Assembly: GCF_001905445.1 (NCBI RefSeq)
Contig: NZ_LIVQ01000005.1
Span: 386,756-450,755, forward strand
Source of the DNA: Streptomyces sp. CB00455
GTDB lineage: Bacteria > Actinomycetota > Actinomycetes > Streptomycetales > Streptomycetaceae
Direction: 5' to 3'
Length of the DNA stretch: 64,000 nt
Of the stretch, positions 41,535 through 48,959 are shown in pieces. Every line of letters starts with the position of its first letter. The stretch's first letter is position 1. The position numbers were made by a program, and so were the translations under genes. Below the pieces are notes generated by a model, which saw only the letters and a program-made list of their open reading frames with translations, searched no databases and had not been told where the DNA came from.

Positions 41535-41954
41535 TCAGGGCCTGCGCCGGCCGTCCGCCGTCCGCCGGGCGGGCACGTCGACGGCGGCCAGCGTGAAGGA
41601 GTGGCCGGCCGGGTCGCTGAAGAGGCGGGCGTCGCGCGGGCCCTCCTCGCTGTCGCTGGACACCGGGCGGGCGCCGAGGGACACGGCCTCCCGTTCGGCC
41701 TCGTCGAGGTCGGCGGCGGCGACCAGGATCCGCAGGTGTGCCTGCTGGGAGTCCTCGGGGCGCGGCCAACTCGGCGGCGCGTAACCGTGGTCACGGCACA
41801 TGGCCAGGTGCACGCCGGCTCCGCCGACGACCTCCACCATGTCGGGCACCGGTCCCGGACGGACCTCGGCGCCGAGCAGATCGGCGTAGAAGAGGGCCAG
41901 TGACTCCGGTTCGGCGCAGTCCAGTACGAGAACGCTCGTCTTCGCGACAGTCAT
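41535..41954 (-). CDS. VOC (glyoxalase) family protein
   Basis: A 139-residue VOC protein: SVLVLDCAEPESLALFYADLLG, HLRILVAAADLDEAE and LFSDPAGHSFTLAAVD give the usual fold with paired beta-alpha-beta modules. It resembles the VOC protein at 15.7 kb but is not linked to it. ATG 41952-41954 is chosen for a normal N-terminus; ATG 41961-41963 is possible. Role unknown. Confidence 0.85.
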   Translation of the reverse strand: MTVAKTSVLVLDCAEPESLALFYADLLGAEVRPGPVPDMVEVVGGAGVHLAMCRDHGYAPPSWPRPEDSQQAHLRILVAAADLDEAEREAVSLGARPVSSDSEEGPRDARLFSDPAGHSFTLAAVDVPARRTADGRRRP

Positions 41955-42115
41955 GGAGCGCATGTGCCCCGCAGACCCGTTCCCTACGCCCGTGGGCGCC
42001 TGCCGGGCGGGTTGCCTGCCGGCCTTCCTGCCTCCGGTGTTGTCAGTGGGACTTGGTAGAACTGGTGTCGCACCGTCGACCGGTCCGGGCGGACCGTACA
42101 CCCCAGGAGCAGCGC

Positions 42116-43063
42116 ATGAGCCACGGCCACCACCTCGCAGAGCTGGGCGGGCTGCCCGCTTTCGATTTCCCCGCCCGGGACGATGAGCGGGCGCTCCCGG
42201 AGGCGGGCTTCGTGGCCTGGCGGGTCCGGGCGGACGAGCACAACACCGGTGAGACGTGGAGCGAGGCGTACGCCCGGTTCACGTCCGCCGTCGACACCCG
42301 GCAGGTCCGCGCGCTGATCGTGGGTGTCTGGGAGGAGGCCTACGAGCTCTCCAGCGCCTCGGTGGTGAGCACCCTCGTGGCGGCAGCCGCCGACTTCCCG
42401 CTGCTGCGCTCCCTGTTCCTCGGCGACATCGAGAGCGAGGAGTCGGAGATCTCCTGGATCCAGCAGTCGGATGTGACTCCGCTCCTCCAAGCCTTCCCGG
42501 CGCTGCGCGAGTTCGGGGTGCGCGGCGGTTCCGGGCTGGTCCTGTCTCCGGTCCGGCACGCTCGGCTGCGGCGGCTGCGGGTGGAGACGGGCGGGCTGCC
42601 CCGGGGGGTGGTGCGGGGCATCGCCGCGAGCGATCTGCCCGCCCTGGAGGTGCTCGACATCTGGCTCGGCACCTCCGAATACGGCGCGGACACCGAGGTG
42701 GAGGATCTGGAGCCGATCCTCTCGGGCGCGCGGCTGCCGGCCCTGCGCCATCTCGCTCTGTGCAACAGCGAGATCCAGGACGCGGTCGCCGTCGCCGTCG
42801 CCGAGGCACCGGTGGTCGACCGGCTGGAGACGCTGGACCTGTCCATGGGGATCCTCACGGACGAGGGCGCGGCCGCCCTGCTTGCGGGCCGGCCGCTCAC
42901 CCACCTGAACCGCCTCGACCTGGACCACCACTACATCGGCACCGAGCTCCAGGAGCGGCTGCGCGCGACGCTGGAGCCGCACGGAGTGGAAGTCACCCTC
43001 GCCGAGGGCGACATCGACGAGTACGACGGCACGGTCTACCGGTACGTCGCGGTGGCGGAGTGA
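42116..43063 (+). CDS. STM4015-family leucine-rich-repeat-like protein
   Basis: A 315-residue protein of the STM4015 family (named after a Salmonella locus). The middle shows LRR-like spacing of Leu/Val in segments such as LPALEVLDIWLGTSE, LPALRHLALCNSEI and DRLETLDLSMGIL. That suggests a solenoid used for protein or peptide binding. AGGAG stands 6 bases before ATG 42116. It is the first gene of the five-gene cluster and overlaps the next by four bases. It may bind the substrate or organise the radical SAM enzymes; that is inference. Confidence 0.88.
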   Translation: MSHGHHLAELGGLPAFDFPARDDERALPEAGFVAWRVRADEHNTGETWSEAYARFTSAVDTRQVRALIVGVWEEAYELSSASVVSTLVAAAADFPLLRSLFLGDIESEESEISWIQQSDVTPLLQAFPALREFGVRGGSGLVLSPVRHARLRRLRVETGGLPRGVVRGIAASDLPALEVLDIWLGTSEYGADTEVEDLEPILSGARLPALRHLALCNSEIQDAVAVAVAEAPVVDRLETLDLSMGILTDEGAAALLAGRPLTHLNRLDLDHHYIGTELQERLRATLEPHGVEVTLAEGDIDEYDGTVYRYVAVAE

Positions 43064-44199
43064 GGGATCGGTCCCTCGCGGTCGTCGGCATCGCGGGAGG
43101 CCGCCGCGTCACCCTCTTCCAGGAGGCCGTGCGGGCCGCCGGGCTGCCCGCGGCCCGGCTGGTGCCGTGGCGGGAGGTGCTGGACGGCGCGGCACGGTTC
43201 CGGCCGGGCGAGACCGTACGGATCGACTCGCCGGGCGAGGATCCGGAGGTCGACCGACTGTTGCGCGGCGCGGCCGACCCCACCCGGGTGGAGGGGACCG
43301 CCCGCTGGTACCGCCTGTTCACCGAGGCGGTGGACGGGATCGCCGCGGAGGTCGCGCGGGCCGGCGGGCGGCTGCTGACCGCCCCCGGGGACCTGGCCGT
43401 GCTGTTCGACAAACGCCTCTGCCACCACGCCCTGGAGGCGGCGGGAGTCCCAGTGCCGCACTCGCCGACCTCCGGGCCGTCGGCGGCGCCGGTGCGCGGC
43501 TGGCAGGACGTCCGGGCGGTGCTGGCACGGCCGGGACTGCGCCGGGTGTTCGTCAAACCCGCCCACGGTTCCTCGGCCTCCGGCGTCCTCGCCCTGGAAG
43601 CCGGGGCGGGCGGCCGGATCCGGGCGACCACCTCGGTCGAGCGGTCCGCGTCCGGTGCGCTGCACAACTCGCTGCGCCTGCGGCGGTACGAGGACGAGCG
43701 CACGGTCGGCGCGATCGTCGACGCCCTCGCCCCTGACGGCCTGCACGTCGAGCGGTGGCTGCCGAAGGCCTCGGAGCACGGCCGCGCGGCCGACCTGCGG
43801 GTCGTGGTCGTCGGCGGGCGGGCCACGCACGCCGTGGTCCGCACCGCGCGGGGCCCGATGACCAATCTGCACCTGGGCGGCGCGCGCGGCGACCTCGCCG
43901 CCGCCGTCGCCGCCGTGACGGCGGCGGGCGGCAGCTGGGAACGCGACGCCCTGGCCGTCTGCGAGCGGGCGGCGGCCTCCTTCCCCGGCACCCTGTGCGT
44001 GGGCGTGGACCTGCTGCCCGCCACGGGCTGGCGGCAGTTCGCCGTCGGCGAGGTCAACGCCTTCGGGGATCTGCTGCCCGGCCTCACCGGCCTGCCCGGC
44101 TCGCCCGCCGCCGGCCTCGACACCTACGCGGCCCAACTGGCCGCCCTCCGCACTCCGGCACGACAGGACCACCATGCATCCCTCCCCGCCCGCCCCTGA
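43060..44199 (+). CDS. STM4014-family protein, ATP-grasp-like
   Basis: A 379-residue protein starting at GTG 43060 inside the STM4015 stop (GTGA overlap). VFVKPAHGSSASGVLAL resembles the ATP-grasp lysine and glycine-rich loop, LRVVVVGGRATHAVVR and CVGVDLLPA fit the ATP-grasp C-domain with metal ligands, and VGEVNAFGDLLPG ends the fold like the catalytic Asn. ATP-grasp enzymes ligate carboxylates to amines, including peptides. The partner substrate is unknown. It ends inside the next gene by 26 bases. Confidence 0.85.
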   Translation: MRDRSLAVVGIAGGRRVTLFQEAVRAAGLPAARLVPWREVLDGAARFRPGETVRIDSPGEDPEVDRLLRGAADPTRVEGTARWYRLFTEAVDGIAAEVARAGGRLLTAPGDLAVLFDKRLCHHALEAAGVPVPHSPTSGPSAAPVRGWQDVRAVLARPGLRRVFVKPAHGSSASGVLALEAGAGGRIRATTSVERSASGALHNSLRLRRYEDERTVGAIVDALAPDGLHVERWLPKASEHGRAADLRVVVVGGRATHAVVRTARGPMTNLHLGGARGDLAAAVAAVTAAGGSWERDALAVCERAAASFPGTLCVGVDLLPATGWRQFAVGEVNAFGDLLPGLTGLPGSPAAGLDTYAAQLAALRTPARQDHHASLPARP

Positions 44200-45016
44200 C
44201 ATGAACGAGGTCGTCGGCCGTGACGACCTGCTCCTGCTCACCCTGGACACGCTTCGTCACGACGTCGCCGTGCGGCTGGCCGCCGAAGGCCGGATCCCGC
44301 ACCTCGCGCGCCACCTGCCCGGAGGGGTGTGGGAGCGCCGGCACGCGCCCGGCAGCTTCACCTACGCCTCGCACCAGGCGATGTTCGCCGGATTCCTGCC
44401 GACCCCGGCCGGTCCGGGGCCGCATCCGCGGCTGTTCGCCGCCCGGTTCGAGGGCAGCGAGACCACTGCCGGGCGCACCTGGGTGTTCGACACCCCCGAT
44501 CTGGTGTCGGGGCTGGCCGGGGCCGGCTACCGGACGGTGTGCGTGGGCGGGGTCGGCTTCTTCAACAAGCGGACGCCGCTGGGCTGCGTACTGCCCGGGA
44601 TGTTCCAGGAGAGCCACTGGGAACCGGAGTTCGGGGTGGCGTCGCCGACGTCCTTCGAGGCGCAGGTGGCATGCGCCGAGCGGGTGGTGGCCGCGCTCCC
44701 CCGCGACCGCAGGCTCTTCCTCTTCGTGAACGCGTCGGCCCTGCACCAGCCCAACTGGTTCCACCGGGACGGCGCGTCGGCGTCCGCCGGGGACTCGTGG
44801 GAGACGCACGCGGCCGCGCTGGAGTACGTGGACCGGCACGTCGGCCGGCTCTTCGACGCGATGCGCGCGCGGCGCCGCTGCCTGGCGATCGTCTGCTCCG
44901 ACCACGGCACGACCTACGGCGACGACGGGTACACCGGGCACCGCCTCGCCCACGACGCGGTCTGGACCGTCCCGTACGCACAGTTCTTCCTGGAGCCGAA
45001 GGAGGCCGTGCGATGA
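44174..45016 (+). CDS. STM4013/SEN3800-family hydrolase, alkaline-phosphatase fold
   Basis: A 280-residue protein of the alkaline-phosphatase/sulfatase superfamily. LTLDTLRHDVA (D25, T26) would carry a metal ligand and the nucleophilic Thr; VCSDHGTTYGDDGYTGHR (D243, H244, H256) supplies further metal ligands. Usual substrates are phosphate or sulfate esters. ATG 44174 with AGGA nearby is chosen; ATG 44201 lacks a ribosome site. It overlaps STM4014 by 26 bp and STM4012 by four. Confidence 0.87.
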   Translation: MHPSPPAPDMNEVVGRDDLLLLTLDTLRHDVAVRLAAEGRIPHLARHLPGGVWERRHAPGSFTYASHQAMFAGFLPTPAGPGPHPRLFAARFEGSETTAGRTWVFDTPDLVSGLAGAGYRTVCVGGVGFFNKRTPLGCVLPGMFQESHWEPEFGVASPTSFEAQVACAERVVAALPRDRRLFLFVNASALHQPNWFHRDGASASAGDSWETHAAALEYVDRHVGRLFDAMRARRRCLAIVCSDHGTTYGDDGYTGHRLAHDAVWTVPYAQFFLEPKEAVR

Positions 45017-46350
45017 GCGGTCCCACCACCCCGTACGAGAGTTACGTCTACGCCTACCCGCACAAGACGGCGTACCGCGCCCTGCCCGAGCGGCCCGCGC
45101 TGCGCGACCTGTGGGCGGAGCAGCCCCGCCACGCGCTCTCCCTCTACCTGCACGTCCCGTTCTGCGAGGTGCGGTGCGGGTTCTGCAACCTCTTCACGCG
45201 GATCGGCGCGCCCGAGGGGCTGACGACGGCGTACCTCGACGCGCTGGAGCGGCAGGCGGAGGCGGTCCGTGAGGCGCTCGGCGGCTCCGGCGGGGGGCCC
45301 GTGCGGTTCGCGGCGGCCGCCTTCGGCGGCGGCACCCCGACCTTCCTGACGGCCTGCGAGCTGGAACGGCTCTGCGACATCGCGGAGCAGGGCGCGGGCG
45401 CCGACCTGCGCGCGGTCCCGCTGTCGGTGGAGGCTTCGCCCTCCACCGCCACCGCGGACCGCCTGCGGGTCCTCGTCGACCGCGGCGCGACCCGGCTGAG
45501 CCTGGGCGTGCAGAGCTTCGTGGCCGAGGAGGCGCGCTCCGCGGTGCGTCCGCAGAGCCGCGCGGACGTGGAGGCGGCCCTGGCCCGGATCCGGGACGCG
45601 GCGGTCCCGGTCCTCAACATGGATCTGATCTACGGGATCGACGGGCAGACCGAGGACAGCTGGCGGTACTCGCTCGACGCGGCGCTGGCCTGGCGGCCGG
45701 AGGAGCTGTACCTGTATCCGCTGTACGTGCGGCCCCTGACGGGCCTGGGGCGCAGGCAGGAGGAGCCCTCCGCGCAGTGGGACGAGCAGCGGCTGCGGCT
45801 CTACCGCGCCGGCCGGGACCACCTGCTGGCCGCCGGGTACGAGCAGGTGTCGATGCGGATGTTCCGCCTCCCCGGGGCTCCGGCGCAAGGCGCGGACGAT
45901 CACGCCTGCCAGACGGACGGCATGGTGGGGCTGGGCTGCGGAGCCCGCTCGTACACCTCCGAGCTGCACTACTCCTTCGACTACGCGGTGGACATGCGGG
46001 AGATCCGCGCCATCGTCGACGACTACGTGCGCAGGCCCGGTACCGGTTTCGCCCGCGCCGAGTACGGCCGGTGGATCGACGCCGGGGAGGCGCGGCGCCG
46101 GCACCTGCTCCAGTCGCTGCTCCAGGCGCGGGGCATGGCGGTGGCGGAGTACCGCGAGCGTTTCGGCAGCGGTCCGTGGGAGGACTTCCCGGCGGAGCTG
46201 GGCCGGTTCGCGGACCGCGGCTGGCTCGACGGCGGCGCGAGCGGGGTGCTGCGCCTGACCCCGGAGGGGCTCGCGCACTCCGACGCGGTCGGCCCCGCGC
46301 TCTTCTCGGCGGACGTACGGGCCGCGATGGCCGCGTACGCGCGCAAGTGA
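45013..46350 (+). CDS. STM4012-family radical SAM enzyme (HemN-like)
   Basis: A 445-residue radical SAM protein. The 4Fe-4S motif CX3CX2C is PFCEVRCGFCNLF (C51, C55, C58), followed by the SAM-binding FGGGTPTFL and GATRLSLGVQSF, as in coproporphyrinogen dehydrogenase HemN, and a HemN-like C-terminal domain. Families like this generate 5'-deoxyadenosyl radical or transfer methyl. It is not HemN itself, which lies elsewhere in such genomes. AGGAGG stands 8 bases before ATG 45013. Target substrate unknown. Confidence 0.92.
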   Translation: MSGPTTPYESYVYAYPHKTAYRALPERPALRDLWAEQPRHALSLYLHVPFCEVRCGFCNLFTRIGAPEGLTTAYLDALERQAEAVREALGGSGGGPVRFAAAAFGGGTPTFLTACELERLCDIAEQGAGADLRAVPLSVEASPSTATADRLRVLVDRGATRLSLGVQSFVAEEARSAVRPQSRADVEAALARIRDAAVPVLNMDLIYGIDGQTEDSWRYSLDAALAWRPEELYLYPLYVRPLTGLGRRQEEPSAQWDEQRLRLYRAGRDHLLAAGYEQVSMRMFRLPGAPAQGADDHACQTDGMVGLGCGARSYTSELHYSFDYAVDMREIRAIVDDYVRRPGTGFARAEYGRWIDAGEARRRHLLQSLLQARGMAVAEYRERFGSGPWEDFPAELGRFADRGWLDGGASGVLRLTPEGLAHSDAVGPALFSADVRAAMAAYARK

Positions 46351-46373
46351 CCGGCCCCCGGAGCGCACCGGCC

Positions 46374-47282
46374 ATGGACCTGACCCTGCTCTACCGCGGT
46401 CCGCTGGCGTCCTGTGACTACGACTGCCCGTACTGCCCGTTCGCCAAGCGGCGCGACAGCCGGGCGGGGCTGACGGCCGACCGGGCGGCGCTGGAACGGT
46501 TCGCCGGATGGGCGGCCGCGAACAGCGGCGACCGGCTGTCGGTGCTCTTCACCCCGTGGGGCGAGGGCCTGGTCCGGTCCTGGTACCGGCGCGCCCTGGT
46601 GGAGCTGTCGCTGCTGCCGCATGTGCGGCGGGTGGCGATCCAGACGAACCTGAGCGGCCGCGTCGGGTGGACCGCCGCCGCCGATCCGGACAAGCTCGCC
46701 CTGTGGTGCACCTACCACCCGGGGCAGACCCCTTACGAGCGTTTCCTGGGCCGCGCTCTGGAGCTGGTGGCCGGCGGCATCCGCTTCAGCGTGGGCGTGG
46801 TCGGACTGCCCGGGCACCTCGCGGAGGCCAGGCGGCTGCGCGCGGCGCTGCCGGCGCAGGTGTACCTGTGGGTCAACGCGGCGGAGGGGCGGACCTACAC
46901 CGATCCGGAGGCGGCGGCCTGGACGGAGCTGGACCCGCTCTTCCCGTACAGCCGCCACCCGCACCGTTCGGCGGGGCTGCCCTGCCGCACCGGGGAGTCG
47001 GTGATCTCGGTGGACGGCGACGGCACGGTCCGCCGGTGCCATTTCGTGAAGGCGGAGCTGGGCAACCTCTACGACGGCTCGTACCGCGCGGCGCTGCGGC
47101 CCCGTGCCTGCCCGCTCGCGGTCTGTGACTGCCACATCGGCTACGTCCACCTGGAGACGCTGCCGCTGTACGACGTCTACGCGGGCGGGGTGCTGGAGCG
47201 GATCCCGGCCCCCGGCAAAGCGGAGGGAAATTCTTCGGCGGGTGGGCTGCGGTTCCCGCACCTCCCCTTCGTGCAGCGTTAA
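46374..47282 (+). CDS. STM4011-family radical SAM enzyme
   Basis: A 302-residue radical SAM protein: SCDYDCPYCPFAKRR (C14, C18, C21) is the cluster motif at the very N-terminus, and a C-terminal cysteine set (CRTG, RRCHFV, CPLAVCDCHIGYVHLE) suggests a SPASM/Twitch-like extra cluster. Visible VSVDGDGTVRRC resembles SPASM peptide-modifying enzymes. ATG 46374 has GGAG 10 bases upstream and matches the family N-terminus; GTG 46347 overlapping the upstream stop is an alternative. It closes the cluster, followed by a 199-bp gap. Confidence 0.9.
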   Translation: MDLTLLYRGPLASCDYDCPYCPFAKRRDSRAGLTADRAALERFAGWAAANSGDRLSVLFTPWGEGLVRSWYRRALVELSLLPHVRRVAIQTNLSGRVGWTAAADPDKLALWCTYHPGQTPYERFLGRALELVAGGIRFSVGVVGLPGHLAEARRLRAALPAQVYLWVNAAEGRTYTDPEAAAWTELDPLFPYSRHPHRSAGLPCRTGESVISVDGDGTVRRCHFVKAELGNLYDGSYRAALRPRACPLAVCDCHIGYVHLETLPLYDVYAGGVLERIPAPGKAEGNSSAGGLRFPHLPFVQR

Positions 47283-47327
47283 CACGGTCTTTACGTCGCG
47301 GATGGGGCCCGGCGGGGCCCCCGGACG

Positions 47328-47380
47328 ATGGAATCCGCAGGCAAACAGCTATTGACCTGCGGATCCCGCAGGGATTCCAT
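47328..47380. promoter_or_regulatory. Switch-like nested hairpins between STM4011 gene and permease gene
   Basis: Outer arms ATGGAATCC (47328-47336) and GGATTCCAT (47372-47380) are exact complements. Inside, ATCCGCAGG (47333-47341) can pair with CCTGCGGAT (47356-47364), or CCTGCGG (47356-47362) can pair with CCGCAGG (47366-47372) around ATC. The last two pairings exclude each other. It may be an attenuator or a compound terminator, 101 bp before the permease start. Confidence 0.5.
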
Positions 47381-47481
47381 GACGGCCCGGGAGCCACGGA
47401 AACACTTGCCCACCACCGCCCCGGAGGCGATACCGCTCCCGCGCTCACTCCACCGCCCCTGCCGATCGGAACTCCGCACCG

Positions 47482-48915
47482 ATGACTGACACGATCAGCG
47501 CACCACAGGCCCTCGCCCCCGCCACCGGGCCCGTCCCGCAGAAGCTCAAGCGTTCCATCGGCGTCGTCGGCGGCACGCTGCTCACGCTCTCGTGCGTGAC
47601 GCCCGCCTCGACCCTCTTCGTCGTCGTGCCGGACCTGTTCGCGAGCCTCGGCACCTGGACCGCCCTCACCATCGCCATCGGCTCGCTGCTCTGCATCGGC
47701 GTCGCGTTCTGCTACTCGGAGCTGGGCACCCTGATCCCCAGTGCGGGGGGCGAGTACGCGATGGTCTCCACGATGGCCGGACGGCTCGCGGGCTGGCTGG
47801 TCTTCGTCCTGTCCCTGCTGGTCGTGATGATCGTGCCGCCCGTGATCGCCATGGGCACGGCCGATTACCTCGCGCCGGTGATCGACATCCCGGCGCCGGT
47901 CGCCGGCGGCGGCGTGATGCTGCTCGCCACCCTCGCCGGGCTCCTCGACCTGCGGGCCAACGCCTGGATCACCGGCATCTTCCTGGTGCTGGAGGTCATC
48001 GCGGCCGCGCTGGTCGCCGTACTGGGCTTCGCGCACGGCGAGCGGGGCGCCGGCGCGCTCGTGCACGGCACGGTCGCGGCGCAGGGCGGCGGGACCTCCC
48101 CCGTCACCGCGATGATGGTGGTCTCCGGGCTCGCCATCGCGCTGTTCATCACCCAGGGGTTCTCCACGGCCGTCTACCTCTCGGAGGAGCTGGAGAAGCC
48201 GCGGCGGGACGTCCCGCGCACGGTGCTCGCCACCCTCGCCATCTCCACGGCCGTCATCCTGGTCCCGGTCATCGCCATCACCATGGGCGCCCCGGACCTG
48301 GAGGCGCTGACCGCCGGCGACCTCGGCGGCATGGTGACCGCATGGTCCAACTCGGCCGTCGGCACCTTCGTGAGCCTGTGCGTCGCCCTGGCGATCGTCA
48401 ACGCCGGCATCGTGATGGTCATCCAGAACTCCCGGGTGCTGTTCGCCTCCGCCCGTGACAAGGCCTGGCCGGAGCCGGTCAACAACGCGCTGTCCAAGCT
48501 CGGCCGGTTCGGCTCGCCGTGGGTGGCGACGCTGCTCGTCGGCGTCCCGGGCGCCGCGATGTGCTTCGTCAACCTCGACACCCTGTACGGCGTCACCGGT
48601 GTCTCTGTGACCGGCATGTACCTGCTGGTGGCGGTGGCCGCGCTGTTCAGCCGACGCGGGGCCCACCGCGAGGCGACCGCCTGGCGGATGCCGCTGTGGC
48701 CCGCGGTGCCGGTCGTGCTGATCGCCGTCTTCGCGTACATCCTGACCCAGCAGGACACCCGGTACCTCCTGTGGACCGGCGGCATCACCGCCGTCGCCAC
48801 CCTGTACTGGGCGCTGTACCTGAGGCCGCGGCGCGACACCCGCTGGCTCGTCAGCATCCCGCAGGACGGCGAGGACGGCGAGGACGGCGAGGACGGCGCA
48901 GGCGCCGCGGCCTAG
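47482..48915 (+). CDS. APC-family amino-acid permease
   Basis: A 477-residue transporter of the amino-acid/polyamine/organocation family, about twelve transmembrane helices. GVVGGTLLTLSCVTPASTLFVVVPDL covers TM1 with the unwound substrate region, and PSAGGEYAMVSTMAGRLAGWL is the conserved loop into TM3. Substrate unknown (amino acid or amine). The C-terminal tail repeats GEDGEDGEDG, coded by a GAGGACGGC triplet repeat. No clear Shine-Dalgarno site precedes ATG 47482; the switch-like hairpin upstream may affect it. Confidence 0.9.
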   Translation: MTDTISAPQALAPATGPVPQKLKRSIGVVGGTLLTLSCVTPASTLFVVVPDLFASLGTWTALTIAIGSLLCIGVAFCYSELGTLIPSAGGEYAMVSTMAGRLAGWLVFVLSLLVVMIVPPVIAMGTADYLAPVIDIPAPVAGGGVMLLATLAGLLDLRANAWITGIFLVLEVIAAALVAVLGFAHGERGAGALVHGTVAAQGGGTSPVTAMMVVSGLAIALFITQGFSTAVYLSEELEKPRRDVPRTVLATLAISTAVILVPVIAITMGAPDLEALTAGDLGGMVTAWSNSAVGTFVSLCVALAIVNAGIVMVIQNSRVLFASARDKAWPEPVNNALSKLGRFGSPWVATLLVGVPGAAMCFVNLDTLYGVTGVSVTGMYLLVAVAALFSRRGAHREATAWRMPLWPAVPVVLIAVFAYILTQQDTRYLLWTGGITAVATLYWALYLRPRRDTRWLVSIPQDGEDGEDGEDGAGAAA

Positions 48916-48926
48916 CTAGCGGCCCG

Positions 48927-48959
48927 GCCCGGGCCCGGCGCCCACCGCGGGGCCCGGGC
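48927..48959. terminator. Hairpin between permease and GH15 genes
   Basis: GCCCGGGCCC (48927-48936) and GGGCCCGGGC (48950-48959) form a 10-bp stem around 13 bases between converging genes, adjacent to the GH15 stop. Confidence 0.65.

Noticed and set aside
39188..41794. 868-codon leftward frame opposite the PP2C gene
   Set aside because: Antisense to a well-supported phosphatase; composition and lack of domains show it is a shadow.
45013..46350. Annotating the HemN-like protein as coproporphyrinogen III dehydrogenase
   Set aside because: It sits in the STM4011-4015 cluster, not with heme genes, and its N-terminus fits the STM4012 family better.
42116..47481. A RiPP precursor peptide for the radical SAM cluster
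   Set aside because: I looked for a short start-to-stop frame with a ribosome site near the cluster. None stands out, and the genes overlap too tightly to hide one; the gap before the permease holds the hairpin element instead.
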